This document shows, one piece after another, positions 43,711 to 52,611 of a DNA stretch of 64,000 nucleotides (the first letter of the stretch is position 1; each line of letters starts with the position of its first letter). A model generated the notes under the pieces. That model saw only the letters and a program-made list of their open reading frames with translations, searched no databases and had not been told where the DNA came from. Both the position numbers and the translations under genes were made by a program. This stretch comes from Acidicapsa dinghuensis (GTDB lineage Bacteria > Acidobacteriota > Terriglobia > Terriglobales > Acidobacteriaceae): contig NZ_JAGSYH010000006.1 of assembly GCF_025685685.1 (NCBI RefSeq), positions 62,001 through 126,000 of the forward strand, given 5' to 3'.

Positions 43711-46353
43711 TCACTTCGCTCCGGTAGCTGCCGTATCGCCCAGCTGATATCGCTTTGGAGTCAGTTTCGCAAAATCTTTTGCAAACTCCTCAATCTCGAT
43801 GTACTCGTCCTTGTCTACGCTGTCAAAGTGCTGCCGCGTATTCGTCGCAGGCCACCATACATCCAGAGCCACAATTCGCGCTCCATGTCCCAGTCCGATA
43901 TCCTCTTCCGCGGGATTTCCACCGAACGAACTCGTCTCACCAACCGTGCGGTAGATAGACCGTTGCGCGTGCCCGTCGTTCTCCACTGTCACTTCAATTC
44001 GTGCCCCCACGCCTTCGCGGTTGCTTTTCACACCTTTCAGCTTCACATCAATCCAGTCATTCCCATTCCCCGGATTCCGGTATACCCGCATCGCGTGTTT
44101 ATCGGAAGGCACTGCTCCACCTAGTCCCGAGAGAATATCCTCTTGTCCATCTCGCTCCAGGTCGGCAAATGCCACTCCATGCCCTTTGTGCAGTTCTCCC
44201 GTCCCCGTCTCGGCCGTCACATCTTCAAACCTCTTACCTTCGTCATTGCGCAGTAGCATGTGCGGCATGGTCGAAGCCAGCGACGGCTGCCCAACTCCCA
44301 GATACATATCCAAGTACCCGTCGTTGTCGATATCGCCAAAATTTGCTCCCATGGGCATGAGCACCTTATCCAGCCCTACCTTCGCTGTCACATCCTCAAA
44401 TGTGCCGTCGTGTTTGTTGCGAAAGAGCTTCAGGGTCTCGGTTTTATACGGAAGTCCCAGGTTACTCCGCATGACTTCCTCTTCTGAACTGAAGTAGCAA
44501 TTCACAAACAAGTCTGGCCAGCCGTCATTGTCATAATCGAAGAACCACGTTGCAAAGCTGTAATAGGGTGCCTGTACGCCTGCCTGCCGCCCCACCTCGC
44601 GAAATGTTCCGTCCCCATTGTTGTGATAGAGGAAGTTGGCGCCGGTCACGTTAGACACATACAGATCCACGTATCCATCGTTGTCGTAATCCGCAGCCGT
44701 CACTCCCTTGGTGAAGGCAATCTTATCCACGCCTGCCTTGTGCGAAATATCTTCAAATGTTCCGTCGCCCCTATTGCGGAATAACTGGCTTGGCGCATTC
44801 TCATTTCCTACAAACAGATCGAGCCAGCCATCGTTGTCCACATCTGCAAATACCGCCGTCTGTGAGGCCGTCACGATATTGTCCAGCCCGCTTGCCTCCG
44901 TTACATCGGTAAACGTTCCATTGCAGTTATTCTTAAGGAGTGATCGCCGTTCGGGCAGTTCCCATCCGCCGCGCAGTACCAGCAGGTCCATGCATCCGTC
45001 ATTGTTGTAGTCTGCCTTGATTACATTCAGTCCGCCCAATTGTTGCGCGAGTCCTGCCTGCACGGAGCGGTTTGTGAAGGTTCCGTCTCCGTTGTTATGA
45101 AAGAAATGCATCGGCTCGCACATGTCCATGCTTGTCGTCACCACATCGAGCAAACCGTCGTTATCGAAGTCATCTACCACCACCCCGCCTGCGCCGGTAA
45201 AAACATTCAAACCAGCCGCCGGAGCCACATCCACAAAGCGCCCGATGCCCGGGACCTGCGTGCCTGCAAAATCCTTCTCAGGTATCAAATATTGCGCTGG
45301 CACCTTATCCGGATATTCGCCCAGGGCAAGATAGGTCAGATTCAATAGCCATCGTACCTCCAGGCTCTCCGGATTCTGCTTTAGATATTCGGTGAATTCC
45401 TCTAACGCCAGCTTTGCGTTCGCGGTCTGCGTAAAGCTCACACCAGCTTTCAACGGCGGGAAAAAACCAAGCTCCGCAGGTTTCGAATACGAGCCATTTT
45501 CCATCTCTGCCTGATGGAGATAACTTACTCCCAGCGCTTCTTCGAGATAAGGCACAGCTCCCGGCACCTTTTCCTGAGCTAACGCAAGCGCCTTTTTCCA
45601 CTCCACAATGCTCTTGTCCATCTGGCCTGTGTATACATAAAGTTGCGCCAGCATTGCATGTCCCTGAATCAGCTTGCGCGGCTCTGCCTGGCTGGCCGGA
45701 TCGGCGTCCGCGCGCGGCAGAATCTCTGCTACCCGTCCCACTGCGTCGACATACGATTTCTTACGGATAGCGCAAACTTCGTTCAAGTCTTTACTCCAGC
45801 CATCCGGCTTCGGGAATACCTGGAATGCTGCATCTGCCTCAGCCATCCCCGAGATATCAATTGTGTCCCGCACGGCACCCTGCGAGATCAACCCCTTGAT
45901 CCGCTCTGCATCCAGATCCTTCAAATACGGCGTTCGTGTGTAGACAGTGAGCACTGCAAATCCCTCGGGCACGTGTACAATCTCACTCACCTCGCCGGGC
46001 TTCAGATGCGCCGCTGCTGTCCGATACTCCGCCCGTAACTGCACGGCTGCAACACTTCCCAGATATCCGCCATCTTTTGCGGTGGCATCGACCGATTGCT
46101 CTTCAGCCAGCACTGCAAAGTCCGTGCCCGACTTCAACCGGCGCAGTATTTTCTGCGCTTCGGCCTCGGTCGGCGCCACGATCACGCCGTACTGCGGTGC
46201 GTGCGGTACGGTGTGGCTCGTTGCCCGAGCCTGTTGTGCAAATGCAGGCCCGATCATGAGCCCCGCATCTGTAAGACAAAAAAACAATAACCCAGAAGCA
46301 AACAGTCTCCGGGATAGCCCAGTTGTCAGCAATAACATCTCAACCCCAGCCAT
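43711..46353 (-). CDS. PpiC-TPR-FG-GAP-ASPIC/UnbV multidomain secreted protein
   Basis: 880 residues with a Sec leader (RRLFASGLLFFCLTDAG). Order: a parvulin-like PpiC domain (about 50-135: LKSGTDFAVLAEEQSVDATA, LKPGEVSEIVHVPEGFAVLTV), a TPR region (about 190-330), and then at least five FG-GAP/VCBS repeats (370-770, each with DxDNDGxxDLxV, for example VVDDFDNDGLLDVVTTSMDM). A C-terminal ASPIC/UnbV domain follows (SIYRTVGETSSFGGNPAEED, GLGHGARIVALDVWWP). The Ca2+-binding repeats form a propeller. The fusion of a prolyl isomerase to UnbV is seen in Acidobacteria. Upstream of and coupled to the CusF-SCO1 gene, suggesting an envelope protein tied to copper or respiration. Confidence 0.9.
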   Translation of the reverse strand: MAGVEMLLLTTGLSRRLFASGLLFFCLTDAGLMIGPAFAQQARATSHTVPHAPQYGVIVAPTEAEAQKILRRLKSGTDFAVLAEEQSVDATAKDGGYLGSVAAVQLRAEYRTAAAHLKPGEVSEIVHVPEGFAVLTVYTRTPYLKDLDAERIKGLISQGAVRDTIDISGMAEADAAFQVFPKPDGWSKDLNEVCAIRKKSYVDAVGRVAEILPRADADPASQAEPRKLIQGHAMLAQLYVYTGQMDKSIVEWKKALALAQEKVPGAVPYLEEALGVSYLHQAEMENGSYSKPAELGFFPPLKAGVSFTQTANAKLALEEFTEYLKQNPESLEVRWLLNLTYLALGEYPDKVPAQYLIPEKDFAGTQVPGIGRFVDVAPAAGLNVFTGAGGVVVDDFDNDGLLDVVTTSMDMCEPMHFFHNNGDGTFTNRSVQAGLAQQLGGLNVIKADYNNDGCMDLLVLRGGWELPERRSLLKNNCNGTFTDVTEASGLDNIVTASQTAVFADVDNDGWLDLFVGNENAPSQLFRNRGDGTFEDISHKAGVDKIAFTKGVTAADYDNDGYVDLYVSNVTGANFLYHNNGDGTFREVGRQAGVQAPYYSFATWFFDYDNDGWPDLFVNCYFSSEEEVMRSNLGLPYKTETLKLFRNKHDGTFEDVTAKVGLDKVLMPMGANFGDIDNDGYLDMYLGVGQPSLASTMPHMLLRNDEGKRFEDVTAETGTGELHKGHGVAFADLERDGQEDILSGLGGAVPSDKHAMRVYRNPGNGNDWIDVKLKGVKSNREGVGARIEVTVENDGHAQRSIYRTVGETSSFGGNPAEEDIGLGHGARIVALDVWWPATNTRQHFDSVDKDEYIEIEEFAKDFAKLTPKRYQLGDTAATGAK

Positions 46354-46607
46354 ACTCGAAGCCCGAACTCATTCTTAACAAGCATGCTCATTCGGAGCGT
46401 GCGCTTACAGGCTTCACTCGCGGCAGATCCATTATAGAGAGCGTGTATAGAGAGGGCAGGCTGCCAGGGGGCGTGATGCCATGATCTTGTTTGCCTTATT
46501 GCAATACGCGACACGCATTCGTCACTTGTGGAGGCAGAGGAGCGCGGATGTTTTCCACGGATAAATGGAGCAACGCCGGGTCGAACCGCTAGCGCTAAAG
46601 TGGAGGT

Positions 46608-46919
46608 ATGTTTGTTCGGAGAATAGCCGTGGTACGGGTGGATGCCGAGGGGAACGAGACGCCTTGTCCGATCCGGCAGATCGACAACTTTGCCATGCGG
46701 AACTTTACGAATGATGCGGTCTTTGACGATACGTTGCCGGTCGCCGATGGGTTGATAGAAGCAGGGCTGCTGGTGCCGCTGGACCGCTTGCAGATGGCAA
46801 TAGAGGATTGGTTTCGCAGAAAGGGCTATCTGAAGCCTGAAGAGCAGTTAAAGGTGACGGAACTGGATGGTTCCGCCACCCGTAACGAGCAGCTTACTCG
46901 TCGTAATGAAGCAGGCTGA
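46608..46919 (+). CDS. Hypothetical protein
   Basis: 103 residues, acidic, without leader or membrane helix: IAVVRVDAEGNETPCPIRQ, then DDTLPVADGLIEAGLLVPLD. I do not recognise it. GGAGGT lies immediately before the ATG, a very short spacing. It ends 26 bp inside the convergent apt gene, so its own 3' end overlaps coding sequence. Probably real from codon pattern and the ribosome site, but with no functional clue. Confidence 0.5.
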   Translation: MFVRRIAVVRVDAEGNETPCPIRQIDNFAMRNFTNDAVFDDTLPVADGLIEAGLLVPLDRLQMAIEDWFRRKGYLKPEEQLKVTELDGSATRNEQLTRRNEAG

Positions 46920-47433
46920 AGACGTCGTGGTTGGGGAAGCGCTCGCGGCCGCGCAGGAAGTCAAGCTCGACGGCGAAGGCAAGGCCAGCGATCCGACCAC
47001 CGAGTTCTTCGACGAGCTTGATGGTGGCTTCCATGGTGCCGCCGGTGGCGAGCAGGTCATCGACGAGTAGAACGCGCTGGCCGGGCTGGATAGCGTCACG
47101 GTGGATTTCGAGGGTGTCGGAGCCGTATTCGAGATCGTAGGTGACACGGGCAACGGGCGCCGGCAGCTTGCGCGGCTTACGAACGGGGACAAAGCCTGCG
47201 TTGAGCCGGTAGGCCAGTGCGGGGCCGAAGATGAATCCGCGGGCTTCAATGCCCAGGACGAGATCGATCTTGCGCTCAAGGTAATGCGCGGCGAGCTCAT
47301 CGATGAGCATAGCGAAACCAGTGCGGTCCTTGAGCAGCGTGGTGATGTCGTAGAAAAGAATGCCAGGCTTTGGGAAGTCAGGCACGGTGCGTACGAGTGC
47401 CTTAAGCGCAGTGATATTGGCGGAATCGGACAT
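46894..47433 (-). CDS. apt: Adenine phosphoribosyltransferase
   Basis: 179 residues, the usual length. ALVRTVPDFPKPGILFYDIT is the family opening, GIEARGFIFGPALAYRLNAG binds the base region, and VLLVDDLLATGGTM is the PRPP-binding motif. Converts adenine and PRPP to AMP in purine salvage. The ATG at 47433 gives the normal length with GGAG 12 bases upstream; a longer in-frame start at 47484 is unlikely. Convergent overlap of 26 bp with the hypothetical gene downstream. Confidence 0.95.
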   Translation of the reverse strand: MSDSANITALKALVRTVPDFPKPGILFYDITTLLKDRTGFAMLIDELAAHYLERKIDLVLGIEARGFIFGPALAYRLNAGFVPVRKPRKLPAPVARVTYDLEYGSDTLEIHRDAIQPGQRVLLVDDLLATGGTMEATIKLVEELGGRIAGLAFAVELDFLRGRERFPNHDVFSLLHYDE

Positions 47434-47606
47434 GAAAAACTTGAACTCCTGATTGCTGATAGGTCCGGTGCGGATTGAGCACATGCGAACCAGGCGCGAT
47501 GATCGAGCGCCAATGGGAACTACTTGATTATACGGGTCGGTACGGAAGCACTCACGTTGCCAATCGCAGAGCCTGCAGGCGGCTGTGACTGGAATAGGTC
47601 ACGAGA

Positions 47607-47888
47607 TTACCAGGCGCCTTCAATTTTGAAAGCGCTGAGAGAAGTTCCTTCGTTTTCGGCGAGTGTGTGCTCGATAACCCGATCGACACGGCTTCCGCGC
47701 GGGCCTTTTTTGAGTGAGGTGCGGAGCTCGTCAAGGTCTTCGGAATTACCCGAGGCTACGACTTCAACGTCGCCGTCTTCGGTATTGCGCACCCAACCCT
47801 TGAGATCGAGTTCACTGGCTTCGCGGTGTACGAACCAACGAAAGCCGACACCCTGCACGCGCCCACTGATAAGAAAGTGTAGGACCAT
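47607..47888 (-). CDS. Acylphosphatase
   Basis: 93 residues, complete. FLISGRVQGVGFRWFVHREA carries the signature G-R-V-Q-G-V-G-F-R with the phosphate-binding arginine, and GWVRNTEDGDVEVVASG carries the catalytic asparagine. Hydrolyses carboxyl-phosphate bonds such as acyl phosphates; role in the cell is often unclear. It lies between the MarR-type gene (61 bp upstream) and apt on the same strand. Confidence 0.95.
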   Translation of the reverse strand: MVLHFLISGRVQGVGFRWFVHREASELDLKGWVRNTEDGDVEVVASGNSEDLDELRTSLKKGPRGSRVDRVIEHTLAENEGTSLSAFKIEGAW

Positions 47889-47949
47889 CGAGAGTCAGTT
47901 TGGCAGATGAGGGGTGGGGTGGTAAATCGCAGGCTGCGGATCGATCTGC

Positions 47950-48447
47950 TCAGACTGATTCCAGTAACTGGCGCAGACGGTTGCACGCTTGCTGAATTGC
48001 GGAGATTTCAGCAGGCGACGCTTTTGCGAGCGCCTGGTGGAGGAGACCGTCGAGCAGATGAGGCCGCTGAGTCTGGAGGGATTCAAGTACGGGCGTAGTC
48101 GGGAATATTCGAACCGCGCGACCGTCTTTCGGATCTGGAGAGCGTTCGAGCATGCGGTCCCGCGCCAAACGATCGACGATGCCTGAGACAGTGGATTGGG
48201 CGAGGCCTACAGCTTTGCTGAGATCTTTGAGACTGATCCCGGTCTCGCGCAGATCCACCCGGACGACGACCTGCATGACGCTACGTTGTGGGCCGGTAAG
48301 ATTGCCCTGCACAGCTTTGGTTTCAAGCGGTTGTCGCAGCAACTTACGGATAGCGCCGAGATCGAGAGCGATCTGCCCAGCGGTATCCGGCTGTTGCATT
48401 GGGGACGTTTCGACAGGGAAGACTGCTGGTTGTAGCGCGCTGCTCAT
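47950..48447 (-). CDS. MarR-family transcriptional regulator
   Basis: 165 residues with a winged helix-turn-helix: LTGPQRSVMQVVVRV, then ISLKDLSKAVGLAQSTVSGIVDRLARDRMLERSPDPKDGRAVRI. The D-x-R-A/x-x wing is typical. MarR proteins repress nearby genes and respond to small ligands. It is directly upstream of the acylphosphatase gene on the same strand; no obvious efflux pump neighbours it in this window, so the target is unknown. Confidence 0.9.
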   Translation of the reverse strand: MSSALQPAVFPVETSPMQQPDTAGQIALDLGAIRKLLRQPLETKAVQGNLTGPQRSVMQVVVRVDLRETGISLKDLSKAVGLAQSTVSGIVDRLARDRMLERSPDPKDGRAVRIFPTTPVLESLQTQRPHLLDGLLHQALAKASPAEISAIQQACNRLRQLLESV

Positions 48448-48654
48448 ATTTGTCTTACCGCCGATCCAATTCCTCTAAAGGATTCCAGAGATTAAGGTTT
48501 TGACGCTCTAGCGGTAAGCAGGATAGGCGGAAAGGCGGCCTGATTTATAAGTTTTTCCTTAAGATTAGTCGTTTGTAGATGGCGGCAGGATGGGTAAGTC
48601 TTTTGTACTGAAGCCGTCACAGATTTATTGAACTTTGCTGGATCGAGCCGATCA

Positions 48655-48705
48655 CTGAAACGGCAAAGGCGCGGACCGGGCAGGCCGCGCCGTTTGCCGT
48701 TTCAG
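48655..48705 (-). terminator. Strong hairpin after efp
   Basis: A long stem, CTGAAACGGCAAA / TTTGCCGTTTCAG (13 bp), extended by GGCGCGG / CCGCGCC with one bulged base. It lies 16 bp beyond the efp stop. No long T-run follows, but the stem is very stable. Confidence 0.65.
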
Positions 48706-48720
48706 ATTGCAATCTGGATT

Positions 48721-49281
48721 TTACGCGCGGCCGAGGTAGGCGCCTTCGCTGGTGTCGACTCGGATTTTTTCGCCCTCGTTAATAAAGGGGGGAACCTGGA
48801 CGACAAGGCCGGTCTCGGTGGTGGCGGGCTTGGTGACGCTGGAGGCCGTTGCGGATTTGATGCCGGGCTCAGTTTCCATAACGGTGAGTTCGACGGTCTG
48901 GGGTAACTCGATGCCGACGGCCACGCCATCGAAGTAGCTGACCTGGATCTGCAGGTTGGGCGTGAGATATTCAACGGCGTCGCCGAGGGTGGACCGCTTG
49001 AGCACGGTTTGCTCGAAGTCCTCAGGGTTCATAAAGTAGTAGTCGTCGCCGTCATTGTAGAGGAACTCCATGTTGACTTCATCGACGATGACTCGCTCGA
49101 TGGCGTCTCCAGAGCGGAAACGATGCTCGAACATGGCGCCTGACTTGATGTTGCGCAGCTTGGCCTGAATGAAGGCGCGCAGGTTGCCCGGTGTGCGGTG
49201 CTCAACGGTGAAGACAAGGTGAAGCTGCTCGTTGTGCTTGATGATCATGCCGGGGCGCATTTGCGTGGCGGGAATCGCCAT
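48721..49281 (-). CDS. efp: Elongation factor P
   Basis: 186 residues. The N-terminal KOW-like domain is MAIPATQMRPGMIIKHNEQL, then VEHRTPGNLRAFIQAKLRNI. OB-fold domains follow, with MEFLYNDGDDYYFMNPEDFE and VVQVPPFINEGEKIRVDTSEGAYLGR, which ends as in all EF-P. It relieves ribosome stalling at proline stretches. The tip loop reads PGNLR, so the position of the modified Lys34 (E. coli) is asparagine. ATG at 49281 has AAGGAG ten bases upstream. The strong hairpin after it ends the transcript. Confidence 0.95.
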   Translation of the reverse strand: MAIPATQMRPGMIIKHNEQLHLVFTVEHRTPGNLRAFIQAKLRNIKSGAMFEHRFRSGDAIERVIVDEVNMEFLYNDGDDYYFMNPEDFEQTVLKRSTLGDAVEYLTPNLQIQVSYFDGVAVGIELPQTVELTVMETEPGIKSATASSVTKPATTETGLVVQVPPFINEGEKIRVDTSEGAYLGRA

Positions 49282-49462
49282 AAAAGAGAAACTCCTTGCA
49301 TTGGTGCAGATTGCGAAATTGGCGGGGTTTGGCCCTTTTTCTATTGTATCCGAGCCTGGCTCAGATACCACGAGGATTCATTCCAGCGTGTTCGACAGGA
49401 GGATGTTTGCCGGAGTTTCAGTGCTCAACTGCAAAGAAACATGAGTCTTTATCTGGATGCCG

Positions 49463-50566
49463 TTAAAGCCACGCGATCAGGTTGGCTGAGGACGCAACGA
49501 GTGAAGGCGATGCAAGAGTAGCTTGCTGCGAATCAATGCTTGTACGCCAGATGCCGTAATCCGTCGCTGCATAGAGAGCATCATTCTCAGGCGGAAACGC
49601 GAGGCTCTGAATTGCATGCGCGGATTGAGGAAGAGTCAGGGTCTGCGTGTGCTGAAGTTTTGCTGACTGCGGATCGATGTAGAAGGTTTTGAGGGAGTCC
49701 GCAGACGCGGTGATGAGAGTCTGGCTTGCCGAGTGAATAACTAACGGTCCCCTGAATTTGTCATCTCCGGATTCGGAGATAAAAGTAAGACAGCCAGTCG
49801 CTGGATTATGCCACAACGTGATCAGCGAAGTTGCTGTATCGCTGGTTACAAAGAGCAGGTTCGAGGCAGCATGAAAGGCGAAGTGCGAGGGATTGCTTTC
49901 GGCAGGTAGAGAGTGACGATGTAACAGTGGAAGCGTCGATTCGACTGCGAAGACAGAGATGGAAACGGTTCCCGGATCAAGAGCCAGGATGCGCCTGCTG
50001 TCCTGACTAAAATTCACCTGAGCAGGGTGCGAGAGTGACGTGGTATTGATGCCGGTTTCTTTGCGGATAGCTATAGGACGACCGGGACATCCATCATCGT
50101 GGATTGGCAGCAGATTGTATGCGCTGCCTCCGTGGATTGCTACGGCAAGTGTTTTGCCGTCCGGCGAAAGGGCCATGCAGCGCGGGTGGATGGCGGAGAG
50201 CGAGAGAGGTCGACGTGTTGGTGATGTGAGACGTCCGGTGGATTGGTCAATACGGAAGGACTCGATATAGCCGCGGGGAAGTCCATCGTATTCGGCGATG
50301 TCGTGAAGCACATGGAGTATGCGCTTGTTAGAGTCGGCAATGAGTGATATGGGCGCTTCAGATGGCAGCGCTTGAACTAGCGCCCAAGGGATGGTTTGCG
50401 TGCCGTAAACGCGAAGTTCACCAGGTGAGGCGGTATACGCAAAGCGTGAGTCACGGATGCCAACGCTAGCCAAGGCGTGCGCCTTTGCGGCGAGCGCTGC
50501 TGCTCCAGCGGAGGCGAGGAAGCTGCGACGGGTGAGAGGGGCGATGGTTGGGCTTATCAGGCGCAT
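49463..50566 (-). CDS. Tat-exported lactonase, seven-bladed beta-propeller (PF10282-like)
   Basis: 367 residues. The N-terminus is a twin-arginine leader (PLTRRSFLASAGAAALAAK). The rest is a beta-propeller of the 6-phosphogluconolactonase/muconate-cycloisomerase-like type: GYIESFRIDQSTGRL, HPRCMALSPDGKTLAVAIHG, HPAQVNFSQDSRRILALDPG, HFAFHAASNLLFVTSD and IQSLAFPPENDALYAATD. The family hydrolyses sugar lactones. It lies 17 bp after the FAD-oxidase gene, so the two form an operon. Inference: hydrolyses the lactone made by that oxidase. Start: the ATG is the only one before the RR motif. Confidence 0.82.
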   Translation of the reverse strand: MRLISPTIAPLTRRSFLASAGAAALAAKAHALASVGIRDSRFAYTASPGELRVYGTQTIPWALVQALPSEAPISLIADSNKRILHVLHDIAEYDGLPRGYIESFRIDQSTGRLTSPTRRPLSLSAIHPRCMALSPDGKTLAVAIHGGSAYNLLPIHDDGCPGRPIAIRKETGINTTSLSHPAQVNFSQDSRRILALDPGTVSISVFAVESTLPLLHRHSLPAESNPSHFAFHAASNLLFVTSDTATSLITLWHNPATGCLTFISESGDDKFRGPLVIHSASQTLITASADSLKTFYIDPQSAKLQHTQTLTLPQSAHAIQSLAFPPENDALYAATDYGIWRTSIDSQQATLASPSLVASSANLIAWL

Positions 50567-50583
50567 GGCTGGCTCCAGAGTGC

Positions 50584-52137
50584 TCAGGGGCGGATGGACA
50601 TGGCATGGTGAAAGATGTTGTTAGGGTCGTACTTGCGCTTGACCTGTTGCAGGAACGGGTAAAGGCTGCCGGATTTGCCGGCCGGGCCGAAGTAGAGCTC
50701 GGGCCAGTAAGAATAAGCCAGCATGTCCTTGTCCGGATAGTTGATGTAGCAGCCTTCGTAGTGATCGTTGGGGTAGGGCGTGCCCAGGTGCTGAGGATCT
50801 GCGTCTGGCCCTGAAAAGAGTTCCGTGTAAAGCTCTCTGAGCCACTGGCCGCGGACGGCGTCGTCCGCAGCCTCGCGCCAGAAGCACATGGGCTGCATTT
50901 TGATGATGGATGAGCGCTGGGAGACGGCCGTGGTTGCCAGCAGAGACTTGCGATTGATTGCGCCGCCGTAGGAATCAATCTCAATGACGCCGCCGCGCAG
51001 GTCGGCGCTGCCGATCTTCCGGTGCATGTGCTTGTAGATGCACCGCGCCTCGGCTTCGGAGAAGCCTTGTTTAAGATAGGCCGACTTGTACTTGCCGCGT
51101 GCGCCGCCGGGGCCTCCGGCTTCGCGTGCGGTAGCCAAAAGCCAGTCTTCCTTCGAAACAGTGTGTGAGCCGAGGCAGAATGTTTCGGGCTGATGGGCGG
51201 AAGGTGGAACTGGAGCATTTGTCCCGTGTGCGGGCGTTGTGCGCTGCGTGGTGGGGACGCCGCCACAAGTCTTGAAGCGGTCGAGATAGTCGTTCAGAAC
51301 CGAAAGATCGGCAATTGAACCGTCGGGATTCATGAACTGGACAGACATGCCGAAGCCGCCGCTGGTGGCGTGCCCGATCGAGGTGACAGCGAACATGCCC
51401 CAGGTATCGGGGTCCTGGCCGCGCGTTTCCCAGTATTCGCCGAAGGTACGCAAATAGCGGACGAAGTTCTCTTCGGTCATCTCGGCCCAGGTGAAGCGTA
51501 GATAGGCTTCGATGACTTGTGTCGGCGCAGGAGGAAGTTTGTCGAAGTGATAGGCGGTAATGACCCCATAGCTTCCGCCACCTGCTCCGCGAAGGGCGCG
51601 AAAGAGGTCCGGGTCGTGATTTGCGTCGACGGTGCGGGCGACGACCTTGCCGGCGTGGTCAACGGTAAGGATGTCGATAGCAGTGAGCCAGTCGCAGGTG
51701 AGGCCGTGCAGACGCGAGAGTAGGCCGTAGCCGCCGCCGCTGATGTGGCCTCCCGCGCCGACAGTGCCGCAAGTGCCGCCAGGGATGGTGACGCCATAGC
51801 GCCTGTAGAGCTGGTTGTAGACGTTCCAGAGCAGTGTGCCTGACTCGACGCAATAGGCGTTGCTGCCATCGGGAATGTGGGCCCCGCTGTGTAGGCTCAG
51901 GTCGAGCATCGCGCCGCCGGGATTACTGACGGCGAAATCCTCATAGCAATGGCCGCCGCAGCGGATGGTAGGCCGCATTCCTGCGCTGACGATCTGCTGT
52001 AGGGCCTCGGCGATGTCGGCCTGGTTTTCGCAGATAACGATGCGGGAGGCTTCGTCGCCCTCAGCTGGCCAGCGAAGATTGTGGCCGCTCTTAAGCGAGT
52101 CGAAACGGGGGTCCTTCCGCGAGATGACAGTGGCCAT
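50584..52137 (-). CDS. FAD-dependent oxidase, berberine-bridge (BBE) type
   Basis: 517 residues. The FAD-binding PCMH domain reads IRCGGHCYEDFAVSNPGGAM, with His63 in place for covalent FAD, and GGTCGTVGAGGHISGGGYGL with Cys123, the site of a second (cysteinyl) link in bicovalent members. The C-terminal BBE motif is present (KRKYDPNNIFHHAMSI). BBE-like bacterial oxidases act on sugars (glucooligosaccharide oxidase) or alkaloids; with a lactonase downstream, aldose to aldonolactone is the best guess. No export signal is visible, unlike the neighbouring lactonase. It diverges from the MFS gene across a region with two shared palindromes. Confidence 0.85.
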   Translation of the reverse strand: MATVISRKDPRFDSLKSGHNLRWPAEGDEASRIVICENQADIAEALQQIVSAGMRPTIRCGGHCYEDFAVSNPGGAMLDLSLHSGAHIPDGSNAYCVESGTLLWNVYNQLYRRYGVTIPGGTCGTVGAGGHISGGGYGLLSRLHGLTCDWLTAIDILTVDHAGKVVARTVDANHDPDLFRALRGAGGGSYGVITAYHFDKLPPAPTQVIEAYLRFTWAEMTEENFVRYLRTFGEYWETRGQDPDTWGMFAVTSIGHATSGGFGMSVQFMNPDGSIADLSVLNDYLDRFKTCGGVPTTQRTTPAHGTNAPVPPSAHQPETFCLGSHTVSKEDWLLATAREAGGPGGARGKYKSAYLKQGFSEAEARCIYKHMHRKIGSADLRGGVIEIDSYGGAINRKSLLATTAVSQRSSIIKMQPMCFWREAADDAVRGQWLRELYTELFSGPDADPQHLGTPYPNDHYEGCYINYPDKDMLAYSYWPELYFGPAGKSGSLYPFLQQVKRKYDPNNIFHHAMSIRP

Positions 52138-52189
52138 CGGCTACTCCGAAGACTGAATTGGCGGACAGGGCGCGGGAACATTCCAGAGA

Positions 52190-52224
52190 TCACAAAGTGA
52201 GACCACATGATCACATCTTTGTGA
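52190..52224. promoter_or_regulatory. Inverted repeat upstream of the oxidase gene
   Basis: Perfect 8-bp arms TCACAAAG and CTTTGTGA separated by 19 bases, 53-87 bp upstream of the oxidase ATG. A second, shorter symmetry (GTGA...TCAC) lies inside. Could be a regulator site or a hairpin in the 5' leader. Confidence 0.35.
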
Positions 52225-52344
52225 GCGCGTCTGGCCGGATTGAAATTTCCATATTCTGAGGACGCGTTCTTTAGCTTGAGAATTCCCAGCATATTGAAAA
52301 TCCGGGAGCTAGTCACGTCATCGGGTGCGGAGCCGAGGTGGAGA

Positions 52345-52360
52345 TAGGGCAAATGCCCTA
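52345..52360. promoter_or_regulatory. Palindromic operator, copy 1
   Basis: TAGGGCAAATGCCCTA: perfect 7-bp arms around a 2-base centre. It lies 208 bp upstream of the oxidase start in the divergent region. Two near copies occur at 52486 and 57829. Confidence 0.6.
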
Positions 52361-52485
52361 GCAAAGCGATGAGCGAAAATTTGGCGATGACCGAGCGATT
52401 GCGCGAGCGTTTTACGCCGGGGCGATGAAGATGCTGTTGACTTCGGCATTTTGAGAGTTGAGACTCAGGGCAAGACTGTCCCATC

Positions 52486-52501
52486 TAGGTCATACGCCCT
52501 A
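52486..52501. promoter_or_regulatory. Palindromic operator, copy 2
   Basis: TAGGTCATACGCCCTA, 13 of 16 bases identical to copy 1, 110 bp upstream of the MFS start. It sits nearer the plus-strand operon, so each divergent unit has one copy. Confidence 0.55.
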
Positions 52502-52611
52502 TCGAGAATCGTCCCAGGCATAGTTGAATGGATCGCTTACGGGTTAATCCGAAGTACTTGAAAGCAAATCCATCACCGCGCACGCTTCGCGTGCCGCCGG
52601 GAGAAGTCTTG

